DNA of 64,000 nt from Candidatus Brocadia pituitae (GCA_017347445.1 AP021856.1:3976613-4040612), one strand, 5' to 3'; counted from the first letter of the stretch, positions 1 through 9,423 are shown. Notes: generated by a model from the letters alone, not told the origin. Program-made: numbers and translations.

Positions 1-358
1 GCCCAGCACTTATCTTCTCGTTGAATTTGTGAGTAACGTAAACAGTTGATGGATAAAACAGACTATCCTCTGTTTCATCATTCCCTCCGGTGATATCACT
101 ATCAAATTCACGTGAAGGGAAAATTAAGGTTGTTCCCGATTCAATGTGTGTCCCTTCAAGTTTATTGATTAATGCAGGATTAAAAAAAACCGCTGATGGA
201 CTATCTGTGTGTGCAATTACAGAATCTGCCTGTCCCAAAGCAGATGCCCCCTGAGTATATATAGCAAAACCAGAACTATAAGCATGCTGCGTAGTACATA
301 AGACAAAAGACAGACACATAAGAACCGCTAATTCTTTCCATACTCTTTTTTGGCACAT
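1..358 (-). CDS. FadL/OmpP1-type outer-membrane protein, N-terminal part
   Basis: The N-terminal 119 residues of a protein that runs off the left edge. An ATG at 358 follows a GGAGGA ribosome-binding site. Residues 1 to about 28 are a signal peptide ending near HAYSSG. The mature part opens with SGFAIYTQGASALGQA and then SPSAVFFNPAL, the hallmark start of the FadL/OmpP1/TodX beta-barrels, whose N-terminal hatch plugs the pore. Known members import long-chain fatty acids or aromatic hydrocarbons across the outer membrane. The substrate cannot be told from this fragment. The family call is firm. Confidence 0.85.
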   Translation of the reverse strand, partial: MCQKRVWKELAVLMCLSFVLCTTQHAYSSGFAIYTQGASALGQADSVIAHTDSPSAVFFNPALINKLEGTHIESGTTLIFPSREFDSDITGGNDETEDSLFYPSTVYVTHKFNEKISAG

Positions 359-372
359 GGTAAAATCCTCCA

Positions 373-1091
373 TTAATATATCGTCATACATTACGTATGA
401 TTTAGCATAAGATTAATTTATAGTTTTTCTTAGACTATACAAAATTCATTTTCCGTTAATAAATTTGCGACAGCATCTTTAATGTCTCCTGATAAGGGTA
501 ATCAAAAAGTTTGAATATAATTGTTCGCGTTACACGGGGGTGAATCATGGCATGGCTAACAACATAAATACTGTGTAAAAGCAAACTAACGTAACAATCT
601 TTTCTGGAAATACTGTGACGTTCCAGCAAAAAGGAATCTTAGATGAGAGGTAATTCTTTAGCTTGGTTTTGCATTGTCCAATGCCAGGATACATCTTGAA
701 ATAGGCACAAAATATACCAAATATCAGGAAGTCTCGTATTGGGAGAAAAATTTTTTTAAATCTACCCTGTGAAGGATTGGTACAGGCTATAGATGTTGTA
801 CATTCTCAACAATCAATACCATCGGTTGCATATGATTCTGAGTATATAGATAGGAGAGGCTTAGTCTTTGAATTTTTTATTCGAGAAACTTTAGTTGTAC
901 AGCGATGATAATTTTGATTTTAATACGTAATTTAGGACATATTTGAAGAATTTTTGTGCAATGAAAGACAAAAATCGACAAAATGGTTTGAGGCAGGCAA
1001 CATCGTGCTATACATGCTTTTTTTAGTAATCAATGTTTTACGGGGAATGCGTTTTACTTACAGAGGAGTGTTTTTGACAACCTCAAGAAGC
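373..1091. other. Intergenic stretch with no supported gene
   Basis: About 720 AT-rich bases between two minus-strand genes. The only longer open frame (954-1193, plus) has no ribosome-binding site, no recognisable domain, and overlaps the end of the sulfurtransferase gene. The promoter of the porin gene should lie just right of 373, but no convincing -35/-10 pair was found. Confidence 0.5.
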
Positions 1092-1994
1092 TCAGGTTTG
1101 CTGTGCTTTATAGACATCTCTTTCGTACTGGGATTTGCATTTCGATCCCGAAGTAACAGGGTTATCAGGGTTCGTGATCCATTCACTCCATGAGCCCGCA
1201 TACAAACGGGCATCTCCCAAACCTGCATGTTTGAGGGCAAGCAGGTTATGTGCTGCGGTAACCCCGGAACCACAATAGAAAACTGCACGCTCGGGCGGCA
1301 TGTCGCCGAGTGCCAAACGAAAGCGGGTCTTTAAGTCTCTCCGGGAGAGAAAGAGACCATCGGCATCTAAATTACCGGCAAAAGGCACTGATAATGCACC
1401 GGGAATATGACCGGCCACGGGATCTACGGTTTCATTTTCGCCGCGATAGCGGTCGGCGCTGCGCGAGTCAATTAATCGAAAATTCTGATCATGCAATATC
1501 TTCACGACGTCTTCAGAGCGCAACACGAAATCGTTTTGGATTCGGGAGATAAAATTTTTTTGAGCTCGTGTTTTGACACTGCTTGTTACCGGGCAGTTAT
1601 GTTTCAGCCACGTGGACCATCCGCCATTCAGGACGGCAACGGCATGATGACCAGCCCATCGCAACACCCACCAAAGCCTGGCTGCAGCCATTGCGCCCCC
1701 TTTGTTGTCGTAGGCTACCACTTGAACAGTATCATCTATTCCCCAATTCGACAGTGTCTGGGCAAATGTTTTTGGTACCGGCAACGGATGGCGTCCCGTC
1801 TTGCCAGGAACAGCCCTGCCGGATAAGTCTTCGTTCAGGTGAGCATAGACAGCGCCGGGGATGTGGGCTTGAAGGTGATCCCTGTGACCGCATTCGGTAT
1901 CATCCAAGGAAAAACGGCAATCAATGATCGCCCAATCCGGATTGGTAATATGTCTAAAAAGTGCTGAAACAGATATCAGGGTTGTGTAGGTCAT
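1092..1994 (-). CDS. sseA: Sulfurtransferase with two rhodanese domains (mercaptopyruvate type)
   Basis: A 300-residue protein with the two-domain architecture of SseA/TST enzymes. An inactive N-terminal rhodanese domain (about 1-140, with VVAYDNKGGAMAAARLWW) is followed by a catalytic one (about 160-285). The active loop CGSGVTA near residue 240 holds the cysteine that carries persulfide sulfur. The CG(S/T)GVTA form is typical of 3-mercaptopyruvate sulfurtransferases, whereas thiosulfate enzymes usually have CRKGVTA, so mercaptopyruvate is the likelier donor. No signal peptide is present, so it should act in the cytoplasm. The C-terminal 20 residues after NPDNPVT are not a family feature. 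It stands alone, 33 bases from the next gene's end. Confidence 0.88.
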   Translation of the reverse strand: MTYTTLISVSALFRHITNPDWAIIDCRFSLDDTECGHRDHLQAHIPGAVYAHLNEDLSGRAVPGKTGRHPLPVPKTFAQTLSNWGIDDTVQVVAYDNKGGAMAAARLWWVLRWAGHHAVAVLNGGWSTWLKHNCPVTSSVKTRAQKNFISRIQNDFVLRSEDVVKILHDQNFRLIDSRSADRYRGENETVDPVAGHIPGALSVPFAGNLDADGLFLSRRDLKTRFRLALGDMPPERAVFYCGSGVTAAHNLLALKHAGLGDARLYAGSWSEWITNPDNPVTSGSKCKSQYERDVYKAQQT

Positions 1995-2027
1995 AAAGAT
2001 ATTTCATGTTGATGTTTTTTGTTCGCC

Positions 2028-2777
2028 TCATTTCATATCTAATTCTATTGTAACCGTTGCATCTGCTTTCACCTCAACTTGCTTGTCTTCCGCCTTAAAT
2101 CTTTCATTCCATAGTTTTATTATATACTTCCCCTCGGGTACATTCGTGATAGAAAAATTCCCTTTGTTATCAACCCTTGCAAAGAACGGATTCTGAAGGA
2201 CCAGGACGTAAGCCAGCATGTCGACATGCACATTACACCGGATGGAAGCGACACCTAATTTGTTAAATGTAAACGGTCTCGTTTCGCCTTTTAGCCATGT
2301 CCCCAAGTTGAAATTATCAGCAACGGCATCCAGAGAATAAACATTATGCTGAACCATATCGCTGTTAAGAAAATCGACGGTAGTCCCTTGTAATATCGGG
2401 AGAACGTGGGGGATAAAGGCCATATTTTTCTGGTCTATAACAGCGCGTTCCTTCTGTGGTTCAAAGGTACCCGGCACATGCCCGATGTAGACAATGGTAT
2501 CCTTAAGATATTTAGCCTTTTTGGCCTTGACTGTCCCGATGATCGAAGCTAAATCTTTTTCTTCTGCAAACGAATGAAAAGTAAAACTTGATACTATAGA
2601 ACATACCACAATAGAAAGAACGATTGATGTCTTCATCAGCAACCGCATATTTCTCATGAAAATCTGCAGAGACAAAGACGTTAATCGTTTGACCGTACCA
2701 TCAGCAAATTCCCGGAAGTGTACCAAACCAACAGAACGAAGTCCATGCCATCTCTGAAAATTTAATTTCAAGAACAT
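2028..2777 (-). CDS. Exported cupredoxin-like (blue copper) protein with carboxypeptidase-regulatory-like tail
   Basis: The GGGGAGGAG site at 2788-2796 (read on the minus strand) favours the ATG at 2777, giving 249 residues. The hydrophobic segment KTSIVLSIVVCSIVSS then lies unusually far in (about 49-64), so a start at 2657 or 2636 with a normal signal peptide is possible. The mature part has a plastocyanin-like fold: QHNVYS supplies the first histidine, and RCNVHVDM supplies Cys, His and Met, the complete type-1 copper ligand set. A short carboxypeptidase-regulatory-like beta domain follows (FSITNVPEGKYIIKLW). It probably carries electrons or binds copper outside the cytoplasm. It lies 28 bases after the membrane protein gene at 2805-3845, so the two probably form an operon. 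Confidence 0.75.
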   Translation of the reverse strand: MFLKLNFQRWHGLRSVGLVHFREFADGTVKRLTSLSLQIFMRNMRLLMKTSIVLSIVVCSIVSSFTFHSFAEEKDLASIIGTVKAKKAKYLKDTIVYIGHVPGTFEPQKERAVIDQKNMAFIPHVLPILQGTTVDFLNSDMVQHNVYSLDAVADNFNLGTWLKGETRPFTFNKLGVASIRCNVHVDMLAYVLVLQNPFFARVDNKGNFSITNVPEGKYIIKLWNERFKAEDKQVEVKADATVTIELDMK

Positions 2778-2804
2778 AAGCGAAAATCTCCTCCCCAAAA
2801 AAGA

Positions 2805-3845
2805 TCATTTTTTAAATATCAATTCCAAAAAAAATAACAAAAAATATCCCAGCAATAAGGCAAACCAACCAAAGGCCATGATGAATTCCATGGTGGTAGA
2901 AAAAGACATGGAAAAATTCTCAGCGATCATGCTGTAAATATCTTCCAGAGCGTCAAGCGTCTTATTAATATTTGCCTTCCATTTTTCCAGGTGGAGTTTT
3001 TTGGTTATCAGATCAAACAAACGGGCAGAATACCAGTCTCCAATAAGGTTAATATTGCGTTCGGTAGCTGCAAATTCCAAAATTGATTCCATCCGTATCT
3101 GGATAATTTCACGCAAAGAGCGCCTGATCTCTCTGGATTTGAGCCATGGAATTCTTCTTGCTGTAGTCTTTTGCAAAAGTCGTGCGGCCTTTTCTAATCG
3201 GTCTTCTAACTCGTGCTCTAAAAGCCTTAATTTCAACAATTGGAGGTTAGCAATCTCGAAGAGTTCGATGTTGCTGGCAAAATCACCGCGCGGGTCGAAC
3301 ACAAAAGCTCCATCCCATTCCACAATGGTTAAATCATCCTGCGAATATTTAATATGGTATTTGAGGGTGGCGCTGATCTCCTCTTCGTCTAGAGGTATGC
3401 GTTCTGTCTTAAGGAGCCCTGCGATACTTCCTTTATATGCTGAAATAACATCCTCAGGGTCTCCCTCATAGTCGGATACACAGTATACGCTGTATTCCTC
3501 ATCAAAGTAAGGGTCACAATGATATTCCCATAAGATTGTCCTGCATTCTGCAAAGAGGCTTCTTTTGGCATCAAAAACACGCCCATCCAGAATGTTTTCC
3601 AAATCAAGAGATGCCTCTACAATGATAACTCCCGGCGGGTAAAACTTGACCAAGAAATCGACCTCTCTGGATTCAACCGTTTTCTTTTCAACCTTGACGA
3701 TCTTCTGTGTGGGAATCACGTCGGGATATGACGGGGAACTCTTTTTCTTTGTGACACCAACAATTTCTGTCGTATCAACATTGAGTTCCGTAATTCCTAC
3801 CAGGAAGGAGACCAAAGTTCCTTTGACTACAGAATTGGCAACCAT
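2805..3845 (-). CDS. DUF155/RMND1-like protein with C-terminal membrane anchor
   Basis: 346 residues. The central and C-terminal parts resemble the DUF155 family (yeast Rmd1/Sif2, mitochondrial RMND1): charged helices, LIGDWYSARLFDLITKKLHLEKW, then NKTLDALEDIYSMI and a terminal transmembrane helix (FGWFALLLGYFLLFFLELIF) ending in lysines. Eukaryotic relatives are inner-membrane proteins linked to mitochondrial translation or retrograde signalling. The bacterial role is unknown. The family assignment rests on the helix-pattern match only, so it is moderate. The gene is 28 bases upstream of the copper-protein gene on the same strand, which suggests a shared transcript. Confidence 0.6.
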   Translation of the reverse strand: MVANSVVKGTLVSFLVGITELNVDTTEIVGVTKKKSSPSYPDVIPTQKIVKVEKKTVESREVDFLVKFYPPGVIIVEASLDLENILDGRVFDAKRSLFAECRTILWEYHCDPYFDEEYSVYCVSDYEGDPEDVISAYKGSIAGLLKTERIPLDEEEISATLKYHIKYSQDDLTIVEWDGAFVFDPRGDFASNIELFEIANLQLLKLRLLEHELEDRLEKAARLLQKTTARRIPWLKSREIRRSLREIIQIRMESILEFAATERNINLIGDWYSARLFDLITKKLHLEKWKANINKTLDALEDIYSMIAENFSMSFSTTMEFIMAFGWFALLLGYFLLFFLELIFKK

Positions 3846-3974
3846 AGGTCGTCCCTCAATCTCACAATACCTTAATTTTAAATTGCGGAATGCGGATTTC
3901 GAACATGTTATTATTTAATCCGCAATCTGTAATCAGAAATGAGACCGCCTGTAACCAGTACCACATATTAATTT

Positions 3975-5156
3975 CTAAAACAGGGAATAGTGTTTTTCTA
4001 AAATCCCGGTCCATAGTTGGGGCGTTCGGCCGAGGTGCTTTTTGATGATCGTCATGCATCTCTCTTCCGCCGCTTTTTCCGGAAGGTGAGAACGGATTTT
4101 TACATGCACCAGTTGTGGTTCTGTGATGGGCATCCCTATCTGGCTCACCAGACAGCATTCTGCCTCAGAGATGTCTGGCTCTTTCGTTATCTCAGCGGAT
4201 ATCTCACCAGCAACCAGGTTATATAATTTGCCGGTATGGGTAATAGGATTTTTTCCTGCGGTTGCTTCAAGGGTCATGGGCCGGTAGGGGGTTATCAAAC
4301 CGTTAGTCCTGTTTCCCCTCCCTACCTGACCATCGTCACCACACTCGGCACTGGTTCCCGTCGCTGTTAAATAGACAATGCCCTTTTCGTAATTATCCGC
4401 AGCATTAAGAGAAATGGAAACTTCACAGCTTGTCAATTTTTTCACAAAAACCCGAATATATTCAAGGAGTTTTACTTTTAGTAGAAAATACTCGTCTTTT
4501 GAAGCAATAAATTTTGAAATAAAGGCCATCGCAATCGTAAGGCTAATGCGGTTTTTAACCCGTATGCCCATAATTTTAATATCCTCTCCAATCATGGGAT
4601 AGTCTCGTTTTACTTCTGCCGAATTTAAAAATTGTTCGGTTTGATAGACGAGGGATTCTGTTTCCGTCAGCGGTGAAAAACCAACTCCAATCGATGTATC
4701 ATTTGCTAGTGGAATCGAGCTATCAAAGGTCGCCCGCAGTTCTGCGCTGCCAGTTCTTATTCTTGTTTCAACAACGACATTTTTTTCTGGTTTCAGGAAT
4801 CTTAATCGCTTATTTAACCATCGGTTCGTTGTTTCTCTGGCAATTTCTTCCAAGGGCACCTTTTCATTGTTTACCCTTTCCACCGCCCGGCCAACAATAA
4901 TCAACTGAATAGGGGTTATCACCTCGCCCCCACCAAAACACACCTCGGAACGTCCACCCACGAGAAGGCATTTATCGATATTGTGATGGAGTACCCTGCC
5001 AAATTTCTTGAGATAATATTGAGAAAAAGCAATACTCAACTCTTCAGCAGCACGGTCACACAAGGTATCCGGATGCCCTATACCTTTGCGCTCAACAATC
5101 TCGATCATCGATTGGCGAACAGATGCGCCATCTGCTTTTTCGACAATTATTTCCAT
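3975..5156 (-). CDS. mat: S-adenosylmethionine synthetase, archaeal type
   Basis: 393 residues of the archaeal-type methionine adenosyltransferase family (PF01941), which makes AdoMet from methionine and ATP. It is not homologous in simple alignment to bacterial MetK. Recognisable stretches are ERKGIGHPDTLCDRAAEEL near the N terminus, the GGGEVITPIQLI region near 75, and the highly conserved GTSAECGDDGQVGRGNR followed by NGLITPYRPM near 270-300. Length matches the family (about 400). The C terminus (GRTPQLW) is complete. No good ribosome-binding site precedes the ATG at 5156. This enzyme type occurs in archaea and scattered bacteria, so a transfer origin is plausible. Confidence 0.92.
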   Translation of the reverse strand: MEIIVEKADGASVRQSMIEIVERKGIGHPDTLCDRAAEELSIAFSQYYLKKFGRVLHHNIDKCLLVGGRSEVCFGGGEVITPIQLIIVGRAVERVNNEKVPLEEIARETTNRWLNKRLRFLKPEKNVVVETRIRTGSAELRATFDSSIPLANDTSIGVGFSPLTETESLVYQTEQFLNSAEVKRDYPMIGEDIKIMGIRVKNRISLTIAMAFISKFIASKDEYFLLKVKLLEYIRVFVKKLTSCEVSISLNAADNYEKGIVYLTATGTSAECGDDGQVGRGNRTNGLITPYRPMTLEATAGKNPITHTGKLYNLVAGEISAEITKEPDISEAECCLVSQIGMPITEPQLVHVKIRSHLPEKAAEERCMTIIKKHLGRTPQLWTGILEKHYSLF

Positions 5157-5458
5157 ATCAAACTGTTAATTACGTAAAAAGGGGCTAAGGATGTTTTCTG
5201 GTCATAGTTCGAAGCGCCGAAGACCCGGTTGCTCATATTTCCACGCGTTCATCATAATTTTATCGTATATCGTATTTCTACGAATTATATGAGCATACCG
5301 TTTCTTCCGCCCTTTTCCCTCAAGGAGTGCGGGCACATCTGTTTTTTTCCCTTACTTGATAATGATCGCAAAAAAAGTTACCCGGTGTGCACACATTTGC
5401 TTTGTTCAGGATACCTCCGCGAAGCAATCCAAATCATTGAGACTTCTGGGTGAGGTAT
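5157..5458. other. Intergenic stretch, no gene seen
   Basis: About 300 bases between the AdoMet synthetase start and the universal stress gene end, both on the minus strand. It must contain the promoter for the AdoMet synthetase gene. No clear promoter, terminator hairpin or riboswitch could be picked out by eye. Confidence 0.45.
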
Positions 5459-5923
5459 TTACGGTTTCACTAATTCACGCTCAGGGTATCTAACGCATAA
5501 AACCGGGCATGGGGCTGTTCTGACAACCTTTTCTGCCGTACTTCCCAAAAGCGCATGGGAAAGCCCTGTCCGGCCATGGGTAGCAATGGTAATCAGGTCA
5601 ATATCATATTTCTTGGCAGCTTTCATGATTTCCAGAAAGGGCACCCCCCGTACGATAATATTTTCAACTTTTATCTTTTCCATAAATCGTTTGGGTACCA
5701 AGCGATAAATATTCTTTTTTGCATCCCGTTCCATATCAGTGTAGAGCTTTGATACCGGGAAGGCCACTCCGCCTATTCCAACAGGAACGCTTAGCTTAGG
5801 AATTACGTGCAAAATGTACAGTTTGGCGCCACGCTCTGTGGCAAAATCAAGGGCGTATTTTAAAGCATGTTTTGAACAAACAGAAAAATCAGTGGGAAAC
5901 AAAATTCTTTCGATTTTCATCAT
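5459..5923 (-). CDS. Universal stress protein (UspA family), single domain
   Basis: 154 residues, one Usp domain of usual size. It begins MKIERILFPTDFS, the canonical first strand with the Asp that contacts adenine. It ends with THGRTGLSHALLGS followed by EKVVRTAPCPVLCVR, the ATP-binding loop (G, nine residues, GS) of the ATP-binding Usp class. The cytoplasmic role is stress tolerance or energy-state signalling; the exact ligand response is unknown. The gene is monocistronic on the minus strand. Confidence 0.9.
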   Translation of the reverse strand: MMKIERILFPTDFSVCSKHALKYALDFATERGAKLYILHVIPKLSVPVGIGGVAFPVSKLYTDMERDAKKNIYRLVPKRFMEKIKVENIIVRGVPFLEIMKAAKKYDIDLITIATHGRTGLSHALLGSTAEKVVRTAPCPVLCVRYPERELVKP

Positions 5924-6069
5924 ATTATAGACTCCTTAATAAATTTTGACCGTATAGTATTACCATGTAAAAACTTTTTTTTGTAAGTTTTTCTTCGTGT
6001 CCTTTGTGTAAGACCTTGTGCGCTTTGTGGTTAAACTCTTTTTGGTTGTGGCTTTGCTGCGCTATGGTA

Positions 6070-6582
6070 TTACCGCCTCCATTCCACACGCATAAACTTT
6101 GCATTTTCATGTTTTTTATATTCTACTTCACCGCTGTAAGCCTTGAACAAGATCGATCCGATACGTTGCGCCAGTTTCGCAGAGGTAGTATGCACCTCGA
6201 TCTCACCGCCCTTTTCATGGATCTTCATAATCCTTTTTAGAGGATTATACTTCTTTGATCGGGCGTCTTCGTTATGAATAAGATTCATGATCTCCTCCTT
6301 GTGTTGTTTCAGAAAATCTCCTTTTAGCTTCACAACACCGTTCGGAACATTTTCCTTCGTTTTCTTACATGCAGGGCAGATTACCCAGTTTACATTTTTT
6401 AAACCTTTTTTTTCTTTGTACATTTTGGCATCAAGGAACCACTTTTTATTGTGATACACCGAGGTGCAATCTTTACAAATAGCAACTCCCACAAGTCCTT
6501 TGCCTTTTGGCGGTAAATACGGATCGTTTTCTGAATAGACTTTATCTCTGGTATGCTTTCCAACTTCTCTTGGTACTTTCAT
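6070..6582 (-). CDS. NMD3-like (BCAM0308-type) zinc-ribbon protein
   Basis: 170 residues from the ATG at 6582, chosen because AGAGGAGGA lies 9 bases upstream; an in-frame start at 6603 has no such site. Two Cys pairs (CKDC about residue 37, CPAC about residue 70) form a zinc ribbon resembling the N terminus of archaeal/eukaryotic NMD3, which acts in ribosome export or mRNA decay. The rest is basic with a beta-rich end (EIEVHTTSAKLAQRIGS). Bacterial homologues are annotated BCAM0308 family without known function; RNA binding is a reasonable guess. It ends 147 bases before the Usp gene. Confidence 0.7.
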   Translation of the reverse strand: MKVPREVGKHTRDKVYSENDPYLPPKGKGLVGVAICKDCTSVYHNKKWFLDAKMYKEKKGLKNVNWVICPACKKTKENVPNGVVKLKGDFLKQHKEEIMNLIHNEDARSKKYNPLKRIMKIHEKGGEIEVHTTSAKLAQRIGSILFKAYSGEVEYKKHENAKFMRVEWRR

Positions 6583-6711
6583 ACTATTGATTCCTCCTCT
6601 CATTCAAAATTGATTAAACTTTCTGCAGGCATTGGACAACGCATTCCAAGCTTTCTAACCTGTCGGGGGTCTTCACTGTTCTTCAGATATAGTTACTGAC
6701 ACCTGTTCTAT

Positions 6712-8298
6712 TTACTGATAAATATGATACCCGATATCGGAAAAGATATTATCCTTGCCCTCAATATCAGAGAGCCACGCAGCGTCAATTTTATCTGACC
6801 GAATATCATCGTAAAGTTTCGTAAAACGGCAGAGGTGTTCTTTGGTCCTTTTTGTAGCGTATTCTACCATGTCACCGGCCTTCATAATAAATGCCCAATC
6901 GCTGCTTTGCGCCAGCAAGAGTTCCCGTGCAGCCTGGTTGAGCGCCCGGTTCTGTAAAGAATTTTCGCCCCGCTGCGGATAGGTCTTCGCCAATTCAACC
7001 ATCCGCTCTGCTGCTTTATGCAGGTGGCGGTAAATCCAATCGTTGCTTTCGTTCAGCCAATACTCGTGATACCCCTTGTATCCCCAACTCGAACGAGACG
7101 GTGTGGAGATCTGGTTGACCGGATATTTTTTGAGGTATTCCTGGGGGGTAATCAGCGAAATTGCCTTGTAATCAGAGGCCATCTTTCGAAACAAAAAATC
7201 GATCCAGCGAGGTCCCTCAAACCACCAATGGCCAAAAAGTTCAGCATCATAAGGTGCAACGACGATGGGTTTTCGATCCATTACCGCAGACAGGTATTCA
7301 ATCTGCTTCTCCCGGTTAAACAAAAAATTTCCTGCATGCTCGGCAGCCTTGTCTAACGCCTTTTCAGGACAATAAGGCTCTTTTTGATCAGTCTTGCCGG
7401 TAATCCGATAATATTTAATACCAATATTGCTCCGCTTGCCATCCCCGTGGAGATACGGTCTTACATAATCATAGTCGAGATCAAAACCCACATCACGATA
7501 AAACTCGCGATAGAAAAAATCCCCCGGATACCCTTCCTTGGAACTCCACACCTGCTTGGAAGATTCCCTGTCCCTGCCGAAAGCAGCTATTCCTGAAGGA
7601 CTCAGAATGGGGGCGTAAACACCATATTTCGGCCTTGGGGAAGCAAAGAGAATTCCGTGTGTTTCCGTGATAAGAAAGCGTATTCCTGCTTCATGGAGGA
7701 TATTATCAATTTCCGGTTCATAGGCACACTCAGCCAGCCAGATTCCGCCGGGTCGCCTGCCAAAATGTTTCTCATAATGACTTACTGCCACGTGAACCTG
7801 GGCTCGCATGGCATTCACATTATGATTCATAAGGGGAAAATAGCCATGCGTAGCCCCGCAGGTAATTATCTCCACCTTCCCTGCATCCCGAAATTTTTTA
7901 AAGGCAGTAACGAGATTCCGCCGGTATTTTTCCGCAAAGATATATCGTGCATTGGTAAAATACCCGTGATACATCTGCGCAAGCCGATTAAATTCTGGCT
8001 GATGTCTCGTTCTCTCAATCTCTTTTTCTGTAAATTCAATCCGTTTTTCAATATAACAAATATAGCGAGATTGTAAAAGTGGGTCTGTCAGCATCGAGAC
8101 CAGCGGAGGCGACATGGACACCGTTACGCGAAAGTCAACGCCGTCTTCGATCAGTTTATCAAAGACATTAATAAGCGGAATGTAGGTTTCCGTAATCGCT
8201 TCAAAGAGCCAGTCTTCTTCAAGAAATTCGGTGTATTCCGAATGGCGGACAAATGGCAGGTGTGCATGCAAAATGAACGACAAATAGCCCTTTTCCAT
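6712..8298 (-). CDS. GH57 alpha-1,4-glucan branching enzyme (DUF1957 type)
   Basis: 528 residues, the length of GH57 branching enzymes such as TK1436. Conserved blocks: the N-terminal HAHLPFVRH, GGIWLAECAYEPEID carrying the nucleophile Glu (about residue 185), and APYDAELFGHWWFEGP carrying the acid/base Asp (about residue 355). The C-terminal helical DUF1957 part (QSSDWAFIMKAGDMVEYA, then HLCRF) is the lid specific to branching enzymes. It introduces alpha-1,6 branches into glycogen-like glucan in the cytoplasm. It lies 11 bases downstream of the DUF4912 gene on the same strand, so the two are probably co-transcribed. Confidence 0.9.
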   Translation of the reverse strand: MEKGYLSFILHAHLPFVRHSEYTEFLEEDWLFEAITETYIPLINVFDKLIEDGVDFRVTVSMSPPLVSMLTDPLLQSRYICYIEKRIEFTEKEIERTRHQPEFNRLAQMYHGYFTNARYIFAEKYRRNLVTAFKKFRDAGKVEIITCGATHGYFPLMNHNVNAMRAQVHVAVSHYEKHFGRRPGGIWLAECAYEPEIDNILHEAGIRFLITETHGILFASPRPKYGVYAPILSPSGIAAFGRDRESSKQVWSSKEGYPGDFFYREFYRDVGFDLDYDYVRPYLHGDGKRSNIGIKYYRITGKTDQKEPYCPEKALDKAAEHAGNFLFNREKQIEYLSAVMDRKPIVVAPYDAELFGHWWFEGPRWIDFLFRKMASDYKAISLITPQEYLKKYPVNQISTPSRSSWGYKGYHEYWLNESNDWIYRHLHKAAERMVELAKTYPQRGENSLQNRALNQAARELLLAQSSDWAFIMKAGDMVEYATKRTKEHLCRFTKLYDDIRSDKIDAAWLSDIEGKDNIFSDIGYHIYQ

Positions 8299-8309
8299 AC
8301 CTTAATCTT

Positions 8310-9128
8310 TTAAACCGGTGGTGAAACACGTGAAGTCTCGGGTGAAGAAACGCCCTCTTTTAGTATTTCCTGCCAACCCTTATGCGCCCTTTCCCTTACA
8401 GATTCACTGCTGCCAAATTCCCCCGTGCCGGGTATTTCCTCATACAGCGCTTCAATGCTCATCCACGTTTCATCAACCACCTCTGATACGCCAGCCGGGG
8501 GTGTTTTCACCGGATGCGACCGGGCAATGAGACGAAACGTCCCGTTCGGAGTAAGAAACCCGATATCCGCACAAAATGACCTGTTGGGTTTCCCGGTATG
8601 AATATACCAACTTCGCGTCCCACCCGTTACTTCAATATCAAAGTAATTATGGGCATTGTTTCCGTTAAAGATTACATCGGTGACATCATAAACCCGCAAT
8701 ACCATTTTTGCACTATGAGCCATGCTGCCGAGCGCATTGAGAATAGTACCCAAAACATCTTTCCGGAGTTCCCAGTAGGCAAACAGGCATTCCGGATCCC
8801 GTACCATCAGCACCATGCGATTGTCTCCATAATCCTCTGGAAGTTCCGGAATTATTGGAGCATACACCACACCTTCCCTTTTCCCCTGCGGTTGTGGTTC
8901 TTCCGCTCTGACCCGCGATCCTTCCGGAGCTACCGGCCAGGTATCTTCGCCGGTATCTCCCCATTCCCGTTCTTCACCCCTCTCAGGAGAAGATATATCC
9001 GTCACACCAAAAAACCTGTCCCAAATCAGGCAAAAAAAGCCTTTTATCTTTTTCCAGAGTATCTCACAAAATGTCTTGATGATCTCAATGACCAGGAGAA
9101 ATATTTCTTTGAGAATTTCTTTGTCCAT
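8310..9128 (-). CDS. DUF4912 domain protein
   Basis: 272 residues. Residues about 1-35 form a hydrophobic/amphipathic helix (ILKEIFLLVIEIIKTF). A proline- and charge-rich linker follows (about 45-95). The DUF4912 domain occupies about 100-230, with the typical RDPECLFAYWEL, then a strand-rich region with RSWYIHTGKPNRSFCADIG. The family has a carbohydrate-binding-like or SMR-related beta fold and is often found beside GH57 branching enzymes, as here. A glycogen-surface role is inference from this pairing. It starts the two-gene operon with the branching enzyme. Confidence 0.75.
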   Translation of the reverse strand: MDKEILKEIFLLVIEIIKTFCEILWKKIKGFFCLIWDRFFGVTDISSPERGEEREWGDTGEDTWPVAPEGSRVRAEEPQPQGKREGVVYAPIIPELPEDYGDNRMVLMVRDPECLFAYWELRKDVLGTILNALGSMAHSAKMVLRVYDVTDVIFNGNNAHNYFDIEVTGGTRSWYIHTGKPNRSFCADIGFLTPNGTFRLIARSHPVKTPPAGVSEVVDETWMSIEALYEEIPGTGEFGSSESVRERAHKGWQEILKEGVSSPETSRVSPPV

Positions 9129-9293
9129 AGCTTCAACCCTGACAATACGAAAGACAACCTCGTTTTAAACAACGGAAAAACAAAGGTTTAAAAAAATATT
9201 TTGCAATTATACCTCAATTAAATATACATGGTCAATGAAATTCATCTGAGAATGGATACGGAAAGACAACTTGCTGATTTGGAAACTAATCTC

Positions 9294-9321
9294 TTGACAA
9301 ACTCCTGCCATTTGGTAATAA
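9294..9321 (+). promoter_or_regulatory. Possible sigma-70 promoter of the tandem Usp gene
   Basis: TTGACA at 9294-9299 is followed after 16 bases by TAATAA at 9316-9321. It would give a leader of about 95 bases before the ATG at 9424. A perfect -35 and a reasonable -10 make it plausible, but this is an AT-rich region and it was found by eye. Confidence 0.45.
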
Positions 9322-9423
9322 TCGCAACGATATACTGTATCAATGCATCATCGATACTTTAGAAAATAAGGCTCTTATTTTTCATTCCGTTTCAAAAAAC
9401 AGACAACCGGAGGCCTTGCAGTT

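Noticed and set aside
954-1193. Plus-strand 79-codon open frame
   Set aside because: No ribosome-binding site or recognisable domain, and it overlaps the sulfurtransferase gene on the other strand.
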